Shown here one piece after another: positions 57,875 to 64,000 of a stretch of DNA of 64,000 nt. Within the stretch, counting starts at the first letter, position 1. Each line of letters opens with the position of its first letter. Under the pieces are notes generated by a model. The model did not search any database. It worked only from the letters and a program-made list of their open reading frames with translations, and had not been told where the DNA came from. The stretch is from Thalassovita sp. Lineage in GTDB: Bacteria; Pseudomonadota; Alphaproteobacteria; Rhodobacterales; Rhodobacteraceae. The DNA lies in contig NZ_OY829290.1 in the NCBI RefSeq assembly GCF_963691685.1, positions 4,305,001 to 4,369,000 of the forward strand, written 5' to 3'. Made by a program: the position numbers and the translations under genes.

Positions 57875-58975
57875 TCACGCGTCGAGCGCGCGACAATCCT
57901 GCGGCAGCCAGCCGATCTCGATCTGCTGACCTGGCTGCAGGCGCACCTGGTCCGGGGCGTTACGGGTCTTGACGATGAACTCGTCATTGCCAGCAACCCG
58001 CAGACGGGTGCGGAAAATGTCACCCATGTAGATGAATTCCAGCACTTCGGCTTTCAGGGTGTGGGCGCCATCTTGCAGACGCTCTTTGTTAAATTCGACG
58101 CGCTCAGGACGGATCGACACGCGGGTGCGATCGCCAACGGCGCTGACATTGACCGGCTTGGCGTCGATCAGTTCACCGTCGTCCAGTTTCACAACACATT
58201 TGTCACCGCTCATTTCAGTAACCACACCTTCGAGGGTGTTGTTTTCACCGATGAACTGCGCAACGAAGCTGTTCTTGGGCTCCTCATAGAGCGTGTCTGG
58301 CGGATCCAGCTGCTGAATGCGGCCATCATCAAACACCGCAACGCGGTCTGACATGGTCAGCGCTTCGGTCTGGTCGTGGGTCACGTAAACCGTGGTGATG
58401 CCCAGCTCATGGGCCAGGCGGGTGATCTCGAACTGCATGTGTTCACGCAGCTGCTTGTCCAGCGCGCCCAGCGGTTCGTCCATCAGAACCAGTTCCGGTT
58501 CAAACACCAGCGCACGGGCCAGAGCGATCCGCTGCTGCTGACCACCGGACAGCTGCGCCGGACGACGGCCGCCAAAGGCCCCCATCTGGACCATGTCCAA
58601 GGCGCGCTTCACCTTCGCCTCACGGTCAGATTTGCCCATCTTGCGCACTTCCAGCGGGAAGGACAGGTTTTCGGCAACCGTCATGTGAGGGAACAGAGCG
58701 TAGTTCTGGAACACCATCCCGATGCCGCGCTTGTGCGGGGGGATGTTGTTGATCGGACGCCCATCAAGAAGGATTTCGCCGTGGGTGGCGGTTTCAAAAC
58801 CGGCCAGCATCATCAGGCATGTGGTTTTTCCGGACCCCGACGGGCCAAGCATCGTTAGAAACTCGCCCTTGGGCATGGAAAGGTTCAGGTCTTTTACGAC
58901 CAGGTTTTCACCGTCGTAACTCTTTTGCACGCGTTCGAAGGCGACAAAAGCATCGCTAGAAGATCCGTCAGGCAA
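57875..58975 (-). CDS. Polyamine-type ABC transporter, ATP-binding protein (PotA-like)
   Basis: This 366-residue ATPase has Walker A GPSGSGKTT near residue 40, the signature LSGGQQQRIALARAL and Walker B LVLMDEPLGALD. The C-terminal TOBE-type domain (residues about 280-360, ERVEFNKERLQDGAHTLKAEVLEF) is the usual regulatory part. It is the first gene of the operon ATPase-binding protein-permease-permease. The 213 bases downstream of the 59189 gene (58976-59188) show no gene. Confidence 0.92.
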   Translation of the reverse strand: MPDGSSSDAFVAFERVQKSYDGENLVVKDLNLSMPKGEFLTMLGPSGSGKTTCLMMLAGFETATHGEILLDGRPINNIPPHKRGIGMVFQNYALFPHMTVAENLSFPLEVRKMGKSDREAKVKRALDMVQMGAFGGRRPAQLSGGQQQRIALARALVFEPELVLMDEPLGALDKQLREHMQFEITRLAHELGITTVYVTHDQTEALTMSDRVAVFDDGRIQQLDPPDTLYEEPKNSFVAQFIGENNTLEGVVTEMSGDKCVVKLDDGELIDAKPVNVSAVGDRTRVSIRPERVEFNKERLQDGAHTLKAEVLEFIYMGDIFRTRLRVAGNDEFIVKTRNAPDQVRLQPGQQIEIGWLPQDCRALDA

Positions 58976-59188
58976 AGCAACTCCCCGCTTTTATGTTCGG
59001 CGATTTTCTCGCTCGTTTCCCAAGACTAAAACGCGACTTCCGTTAGGTTGCAACCAGATCGCGGCATTTTTGAGCAAAAAAGCGACGTCCTTCGTCGCAT
59101 TTAGCCTTTTGACTGACGCGAATTCGATCAGGTGGCTTCGCCGATTCCAGCAATCCGCACCCGCATCAGACCGTTGTATACAAGTGGT

Positions 59189-60265
59189 TCACTGCCCCGA
59201 CGGCAAGATTCCTAGCCGCGGTTCGGTCAGCGAAGTGACCACCAAGCGCCCATCGGGCAAATCGACAGCGCCTGTGATCAAAGCATAGGCACCGGTGGGA
59301 TCCTGCAGGGTCTGAAGTACCGCGCCAGACGAATCAGTTCGAATCAAAAAACCATAACGTGTGGGTGCCGGCTTCATCGCATCAGGCAGGCGCATCACCA
59401 TCCGGCGTAGGAACGGTGATCCGGACAAACGGTCCATGATCGCATTTCGCGGGCTGACCAGCCCCATGGCGAAACTGCCATCGCTCAGCCGGTTCAGGTT
59501 GTCGGGAAACCCGGGCAGATCCTTCAGGATGACCTCCCCCGCGCCACCATCGATCGGATAGCGCCACATACGGTAGCCGCCGGTTTCCAGAACCAGTATC
59601 GCGCTTTCATCTTCGGTCAGCGCCAGCCCATTGGCGAAGCTCAGGCCGGTTGCAAGCACCTCGGTCACGCCGCTGACAGGATCAAAGCGCAGCACCCGCC
59701 CCGTTGCAGAATGCTCCACCAGATCCAACACCGATGCCGCCAGCGTGCTGCCCTCTGCCGCGGCAGAGAAACGCATCGAACTGTCGGTGAAATAGATCCG
59801 GCCATCGGACGCAATATCCAGATCATTGGCATACAGGATCGGTGTGCCATCAACTTGATCGGTCAACAGGCGCAGCTGCCCATCCGCAGATACCGCCATT
59901 AGGCCACGGAAGGCATCCGCCACATACAGCACCCCATCCGGGCCAAATTCGATCCCCAGCGGCCGACCGCCGGTATTCACCCAGACCTCTGCCGGGCCAT
60001 CCACAGTGCTGCGCAAGACCTCCCCGTCATGGGTGGCCATATAGATCAGTCCATCCGGGCCGATATCCGCATCCTCGGGCCCTTTGCGCCCCTGCAGATC
60101 CACAAATCGCAGCCAAGCCAAGCCGTCATTGGGCGCAAAATCCCCGACATACCCGGGGTTTTGCGGCGCCTCCCAGGCCACTGGATCAACAGAGACCGGC
60201 CAAAAACACAAATAGGCCCCACCCAAAATCAGGATGAGGCCTATGAATTTCGCAAGTGCACGCAT
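59189..60265 (-). CDS. SMP-30/strictosidine synthase-like six-bladed propeller protein
   Basis: This is a 358-residue protein with one N-terminal membrane anchor (IGLILILGGAYLCFWPV, residues about 8-24) and a six-bladed propeller. Repeats are seen in GPEDADIGPDGLIYMATHDGEVLR, GRPLGIEFGPDGVLYVADAFRGL and LSFANGLALTEDESAILVLETGGYR. Strictosidine synthase-like and lactonase enzymes share this fold; the substrate is unknown. It lies between the two polyamine systems, with the same orientation as both the transport operon and the aminotransferase. Confidence 0.87.
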   Translation of the reverse strand: MRALAKFIGLILILGGAYLCFWPVSVDPVAWEAPQNPGYVGDFAPNDGLAWLRFVDLQGRKGPEDADIGPDGLIYMATHDGEVLRSTVDGPAEVWVNTGGRPLGIEFGPDGVLYVADAFRGLMAVSADGQLRLLTDQVDGTPILYANDLDIASDGRIYFTDSSMRFSAAAEGSTLAASVLDLVEHSATGRVLRFDPVSGVTEVLATGLSFANGLALTEDESAILVLETGGYRMWRYPIDGGAGEVILKDLPGFPDNLNRLSDGSFAMGLVSPRNAIMDRLSGSPFLRRMVMRLPDAMKPAPTRYGFLIRTDSSGAVLQTLQDPTGAYALITGAVDLPDGRLVVTSLTEPRLGILPSGQ

Positions 60266-60304
60266 GATATCCCCCCTCAGGTTCAGGGGGCATCACGGTT
60301 CAAA

Positions 60305-61702
60305 TCAGGACGCAGCCACCCACAGGCCTTCATCCTTGGCGCGTGCCATGCCTTCGTCAAGCGACTTGACCGCGCGTTCGAACAGAATGTCCACCTCGGC
60401 GCGGGTCATCACCAGCGGCGGCGAGATGATCATCCGGTCGCCCACATGGCGCATCACCAGATTGTTGGCAAAGCAGCGCTCACGGCACATGTAGCCCACG
60501 GTGCCGGCATCAGCGGCAAAGGCGGCGCGGCTTTCTTTGTGCGGGGTCAGCGCGATGGAGCCCATCATGCCCACAATGTTGGCTTCACCAACCATCGGGT
60601 GATCCACCAGCGATTCCCACTTTTCTTTCAGGTAGGGACCAACGTCGTTCTGCACATGCTCCACAACGTTTTCTTCCTGCATGATGTTCAGATTCTCCAG
60701 CGCCACGGCAGCGGCAACCGGGTGGCTGGAATAGGTGTAGCCGTGATTGAACTCACAGGCGCCGATGACCTCTGCCACCTCATCGCTGACAATCGAACCA
60801 CCGATCGGCGCATAACCCGAGCTGAGGCCTTTGGCGATGGTCATGATGTCCGGGGTCCAGCCCACGGTCTGCGAGCCAAACCAGTTGCCGGTCCGGCCAA
60901 AGCCACAGATCACCTCATCCGCGATCAGCAGGATCTCATACTTGTCGCAGATCCGTTTAATTTCCGGCCAGTAGGTTTCTGGCGGAACGATCACGCCGCC
61001 TGCGCCCTGGATCGGCTCGGCAATAAAGGCCGCAACATTGTCTTCGCCAATGTCGTGGATGGCCTGCTCCAGCTGGCGCGCACGCTCCAGACCAAACTCT
61101 TCGCGGCTCAACTCACCACCTTCGGCCCAGTAGTTGGGCTGATCAATGTGGTGAATGTCAGCGATCGGCAGGCCGCCTTGTGCGTGCATACCAGTCATCC
61201 CGCCCAGGCTGGCCGAGCCGACCGAGGAACCGTGATAGGCGTTTTTGCGGCTGATGATCACCTTCTTCGAAGGCTTGCCCTTCTGCGCCCAATAAGTGCG
61301 CACCATGCGGATGTTGGTGTCATTCGCTTCCGACCCGGACCCGGCGTAGAACACATGGTTCAGATTGCCCGGCGCCAGTTCTGCCAGTTTCTGGCTAAGC
61401 GCAATGGCGGGCACATGGGTCGTCATGAAGAAGGTGTTGTAATAGGGCAGCTCTTTCATCTGGCGGGCCGCCACCTCGGCCAGACGATCCCGGCCGTAGC
61501 CGACGTTCACGCACCACAGACCGGCCATGCCATCAATGATCTGGTTGCCTTCGCTGTCATGGATCCAGACCCCATCGGCGCGGGTGATCACCCGTGCGCC
61601 CTGTTTGGCCAGATCGTCCTGCGTGGTGAAGGGATGCATATGGTGCGCCGCGTCCAGCGCCTGCAGTTCTGCCGTCGGCATATGATTCGAGATTACAGTC
61701 AT
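60305..61702 (-). CDS. Class-III omega-aminotransferase (putrescine- or beta-alanine-pyruvate type)
   Basis: This is a 465-residue PLP enzyme from the ATG at 61702 (GAGGTG upstream). Fold type I class III landmarks: GNQIIDGMAGLWCVNVGYGRD, YHGSSVGSASLGG, LLIADEVICGFGRTGNWFGSQ and TIAKGLSSGYAPIG with the PLP lysine. The sequence resembles putrescine- and taurine-pyruvate aminotransferases. Its position between two polyamine transport systems and beside a GntR regulator suggests polyamine catabolism. Confidence 0.9.
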   Translation of the reverse strand: MTVISNHMPTAELQALDAAHHMHPFTTQDDLAKQGARVITRADGVWIHDSEGNQIIDGMAGLWCVNVGYGRDRLAEVAARQMKELPYYNTFFMTTHVPAIALSQKLAELAPGNLNHVFYAGSGSEANDTNIRMVRTYWAQKGKPSKKVIISRKNAYHGSSVGSASLGGMTGMHAQGGLPIADIHHIDQPNYWAEGGELSREEFGLERARQLEQAIHDIGEDNVAAFIAEPIQGAGGVIVPPETYWPEIKRICDKYEILLIADEVICGFGRTGNWFGSQTVGWTPDIMTIAKGLSSGYAPIGGSIVSDEVAEVIGACEFNHGYTYSSHPVAAAVALENLNIMQEENVVEHVQNDVGPYLKEKWESLVDHPMVGEANIVGMMGSIALTPHKESRAAFAADAGTVGYMCRERCFANNLVMRHVGDRMIISPPLVMTRAEVDILFERAVKSLDEGMARAKDEGLWVAAS

Positions 61703-61769
61703 CTGACACCTCATCTGAATAGAAAACACACCGACTCAGCCCGCGCGGCCGGCTCATATTTCAAGAATA

Positions 61770-61779
61770 TGATCAAATT
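61770..61779. promoter_or_regulatory. Candidate operator TGATCAAATT upstream of the aminotransferase
   Basis: This 10-base site lies 68 bp upstream of the aminotransferase start and is repeated at 62585-62594 in the gntR-potF intergenic region, suggesting a shared regulator, most simply the adjacent GntR protein. Confidence 0.4.
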
Positions 61780-61813
61780 AACGAATGTCAATCGAATCAG
61801 CGGCGCCCAAAAT

Positions 61814-62509
61814 TTAGGCAAGCATCTCGCGCACCTGCTCCATTCCTTGCATCATATCTTCCAGACAGGCGGCTGCAGCACGTGGGCCATCCCCGGCCGA
61901 CATGGCCGCCAAAAGGTCCTTGTGTTTGTCGGGCAGGTTCTGGGTGCCAACCCGGCCACAGACCACGCGCAGCGACGGGCCAAACCGCAGCCACAGACCC
62001 TCGGCCAGATCGGCCAGAATTGGGGCGTCGGCCAGATCGTAAATCAGCCGGTGAAAGCGGTAATTATACTCCAGATACGCCTGCAGATCGCCGCGCACGA
62101 TGGCAGCATCCAGCTCGGCGTCCAGCCGTGTCAGCTCGGCCACGTGATCGCGGGTCATACGGTGGGTGGCGCGCTCTGCCAGTTCACCCTCAACACATTG
62201 ACGTGCAATGATAATCTCTTCGATGTTTGCGGCCGTCAAATGCGGCACAATCACCCGCCGGTTGCCCTGAAACTTCAGCGCACCTTCCGCGGTCAGACGG
62301 CGGATCGCTTCCCGCACGGGGGTCATCCCGGCCTCCAGCCGGGCGGTCAGCCCCTGGATGGTCACAGGCTCCCCCGGAGCGATCTCTCCAAAGAGGATTT
62401 GCTCGCGCAGTTTTCGGTACACAATTTCATGCGCTGGCAGCCGCGGTTCGCCCGCTGTCTCGCCGGTCAATTTCTGGGCGTCCCCGTCCATAATGACGCT
62501 TTTCTCCAT
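61814..62509 (-). CDS. GntR-family transcriptional regulator (FadR/FCD type)
   Basis: This 231-residue regulator has an N-terminal winged helix (EIVYRKLREQILFGEIAPGEPVTIQGLTARLEAGMTPVREAIRRL, written in two blocks around residues 28-72) and a C-terminal FCD domain with metal-type histidines in NYRFHRLIYDLADAP and PDKHKDLLAAM. FCD regulators respond to organic acids or amines. It is divergent from potF and next to the aminotransferase, so it probably controls both. Confidence 0.9.
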   Translation of the reverse strand: MEKSVIMDGDAQKLTGETAGEPRLPAHEIVYRKLREQILFGEIAPGEPVTIQGLTARLEAGMTPVREAIRRLTAEGALKFQGNRRVIVPHLTAANIEEIIIARQCVEGELAERATHRMTRDHVAELTRLDAELDAAIVRGDLQAYLEYNYRFHRLIYDLADAPILADLAEGLWLRFGPSLRVVCGRVGTQNLPDKHKDLLAAMSAGDGPRAAAACLEDMMQGMEQVREMLA

Positions 62510-62584
62510 ACTCTCTCAGTTCCCTCGCTTGCGAGTTTAACGACAGCGTGGAAACATTACCATATTGCCATGAGCGGCAAAACT

Positions 62585-62594
62585 TGATCAAATT
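62585..62594. promoter_or_regulatory. Candidate operator TGATCAAATT between gntR and potF
   Basis: The site is embedded in TTGATCAAATTCG and is 44 bp upstream of the potF start and 76 bp upstream of the gntR start. It is the second copy of the element at 61770-61779. Confidence 0.4.
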
Positions 62595-62637
62595 CGATTG
62601 TCGGGCGGAAGACCCGTGATCAAAGGGAGTGTTACCT

Positions 62638-63723
62638 ATGAAAAAGCAAATCCTGTCGGCAAGCGCCGCAGTGGCTCTGATGGCGGGCGCAGCCAGCGCC
62701 GAAGAAGTCCGGGTCTATAACTGGTCCGATTACATCGACGAAGATCTGCTGACCAAGTTCGAAGCCGAAACCGGCATCGACCTGATCTACGACGTGTTTG
62801 ACAGCAACGAACTGTTGGAAACCAAAATGCTGGCCGGTGGCTCTGGCTATGATGTTGTGGTTCCCTCGGGCACCTTCCTGCAGCGTCAGATCCAAGCGGG
62901 CGCGTTCCAGAAACTGGACCTGGCCCAGCTGCCGAACCACGGCAACCTCTGGGACCTGATCAAAGACGTGACCTCGGGCTATGACCCCGAAAACGCCTAC
63001 TCGATCAACTACATGTGGGGCAGCACCGGCATTGGTGTGAACGTCGGCAAGGTCAAAGAGATCCTGGGCGACGACGCGCCGCTGAACAGCATGGAGCTGG
63101 TGCTGAACCCGGCCAACATGGAAAAACTGGCCGCCTGTGGCGTGCACATCCTTGATGCACCTTCCGAAATCATCCCGATGGTGCTGCAGTATCTGGGTGA
63201 AAACCCCGACAGCCACGACAAAGCCGTCATCGAAAAGGCTGAGCCGGTCCTGACCGCCGTCCGCCCCTACATCCAGAAATTCCACAGCTCGGAATATATC
63301 AACGCGCTGGCAAACGGTGACATCTGTGTGGCTGTTGGCTGGTCCGGTGACATCCTGCAGGCCCGTGACCGCGCAGCCGAAGCCGAAAACGGTGTAGACA
63401 TCGCCTATAACGCCTTCGCCGAAGGTTCGCTGATGTGGTTTGACCAGATGGCAATCCCGGCCGATGCCCCGAACCCTGAAGGCGCGCATAAGTTCCTAAA
63501 CTTCATTCTGGACGCGCAGAACATGGCGACGGCGTCGAACTATGTTTACTACGCCAATGGCAACATCGCCTCGCAGGAACATCTGGTTGAGGATGTGATC
63601 GGCGACCCGGCGATCTACCCGGATGCCGACACCATGTCGAACTTCTACATCACCACGCCTTACCCGGCGAAAACCCAGCGGGTTGTGACCCGTCTGTGGA
63701 CCAAAGTGAAATCCGGCACCTAA
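62638..63723 (+). CDS. potF: Putrescine/polyamine ABC transporter, periplasmic binding protein (PotF-like)
   Basis: This 361-residue protein has a signal peptide (MKKQILSASAAVALMAGAASA) and the PotF/PotD pattern VRVYNWSDYIDEDLLTKFE, DSNELLETKMLAGGSGYDVVVPSG, INYMWGSTGIGVNVGKV and SSEYINALANGDICVAVGWSGDILQA. The ATG at 62638 follows AAAGGGAG; the frame opens nine bases earlier. Tryptophans and aspartates of the binding cleft are in place. A terminator separates it from potG. Confidence 0.92.
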   Translation: MKKQILSASAAVALMAGAASAEEVRVYNWSDYIDEDLLTKFEAETGIDLIYDVFDSNELLETKMLAGGSGYDVVVPSGTFLQRQIQAGAFQKLDLAQLPNHGNLWDLIKDVTSGYDPENAYSINYMWGSTGIGVNVGKVKEILGDDAPLNSMELVLNPANMEKLAACGVHILDAPSEIIPMVLQYLGENPDSHDKAVIEKAEPVLTAVRPYIQKFHSSEYINALANGDICVAVGWSGDILQARDRAAEAENGVDIAYNAFAEGSLMWFDQMAIPADAPNPEGAHKFLNFILDAQNMATASNYVYYANGNIASQEHLVEDVIGDPAIYPDADTMSNFYITTPYPAKTQRVVTRLWTKVKSGT

Positions 63724-63738
63724 GCCATTTCCAATACG

Positions 63739-63768
63739 GGCCCGCCCCCTCAAGGGCGGGCCTTTTTT
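63739..63768 (+). terminator. Terminator between potF and potG
   Basis: GGCCCGCCC pairs with GGGCGGGCC over a CCTCAA loop, followed by six T residues. It lies inside what would otherwise be one operon. Confidence 0.85.
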
Positions 63769-63783
63769 CTGACAGGGACAGGC

Positions 63784-64000
63784 ATGACACAGACCGTTTT
63801 TGCACCTTGGGAAGACCCCAATGAAACGCCACTGATCCAATTCAAAGGCGTGACCAAACGTTTTGGCACCTTCACCGCGATTGATGATCTGACACAGGAT
63901 ATCTACGCCCGCGAGTTCTTTGCGCTGCTTGGGCCTTCGGGCTGCGGCAAAACCACGATGATGCGGATGCTGGCCGGGTTTGAAACCCCCACCGAGGGCC
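63784..64000 (+). CDS. potG: Polyamine ABC transporter ATP-binding protein (PotG-like), cut by the window end
   Basis: The first 72 codons are visible from the ATG at 63784 (AGGGAC upstream). They show FKGVTKRFGTFTAIDDL and Walker A GPSGCGKTT (near residue 53), then MMRMLAGFETPTEG. The rest lies beyond base 64000. The gene follows potF through a terminator, so it may be expressed at a lower level. Confidence 0.88.
   Translation, partial: MTQTVFAPWEDPNETPLIQFKGVTKRFGTFTAIDDLTQDIYAREFFALLGPSGCGKTTMMRMLAGFETPTEG

Noticed and set aside
60029..62587. 852-codon open frame on the plus strand
   Set aside because: It lies antisense to the SMP-30, aminotransferase and gntR genes, has no recognisable domain and a composition typical of shadow frames in GC-rich DNA.
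1..64000. CRISPR arrays or insertion sequences
   Set aside because: No regularly spaced direct repeats and no transposase gene or terminal inverted repeats were seen anywhere in the window.

Overview
The window is chromosomal DNA of a GC-rich alphaproteobacterium, almost certainly a member of the Rhodobacteraceae (roseobacter group). The evidence is family content rather than a marker rRNA: a fused petABC bc1 operon with Rhodobacter-type Rieske spacing, a PetP/PetR regulator pair, a Kdo transferase next to DUF4170, DUF2125, an elongated RibA, and two polyamine ABC systems of roseobacter type. Most of the sequence is ordinary, densely packed core genome.

Layout. 1-5.8 kb (minus): envelope and housekeeping genes (WaaA-like Kdo transferase running off the left edge, DUF4170, rhodanese, CysQ, PmbA, DUF2125). 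5.9-11.3 kb (plus): SDR, a short crotonase, an acidic unknown, MscS channel, a TIGR03862-type flavoprotein and a GFA protein, with an HNH protein on the other strand. 11.36-16.89 kb: an integrated genetic element in tRNA-Lys(UUU). 17-23 kb: dapF-mtaB, a DMT transporter, two GSTs, PaiB, an outer-membrane barrel. 23.2-25.9 kb: petABC. 26-29.8 kb: L,D-transpeptidase and ribA, an OmpR-type regulator, a sugar transferase and a small membrane protein. 29.9-31.3 kb: a gamma-butyrobetaine-dioxygenase-like gene preceded by a 28-codon leader and hairpin. 31.4-34 kb: xthA, ybbN, Lon-domain, Trm112-like. 34-37.4 kb: thiBPQ under a TPP riboswitch. 37.6-47.3 kb: aroC, HD, AEC, thioredoxin/CcdA, EamA, VOC, SDR, HU, amn, DUF1810, YeeZ-like. 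47.3-48.3 kb: three tandem paralogous small membrane peptides. 48.5-53.9 kb: dxs-ispA-xseB, petR-petP, ilvE. 54-64 kb: a complete polyamine-type ABC operon, an SMP-30 protein, an omega-aminotransferase, a GntR regulator and the start of a second (PotFG) system.

The most unusual part is the 5.5-kb element at 11.36-16.89 kb. It is bounded by a perfect 60-bp direct repeat taken from the 3' part of tRNA-Lys. It carries a tyrosine integrase, a 26-bp near-identical repeat near each end that looks like integrase arm-type sites, an AlpA/excisionase-like HTH protein, a terminase small subunit with no large subunit, a remnant resembling a phage outer spanin, a secreted four-cysteine peptide, a large DUF6161 membrane protein, and a strongly structured non-coding segment. 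It has no capsid, portal, tail, large terminase or replication gene. This is the gene profile of a minimal phage satellite, and I propose it as a candidate new satellite type in Rhodobacteraceae with DUF6161 as its cargo.

Two other points deserve attention. The first is a probable ribosome-mediated attenuator (tandem Trp then triple Pro codons beside a terminator) in front of the 2-oxoglutarate dioxygenase gene, with a cluster of TTGCC/GGCAA half-sites upstream. The second is the triplicated signal-peptide plus single-TM peptide family at 47.3-48.3 kb. All calls come from reading the sequence; no database search was run.
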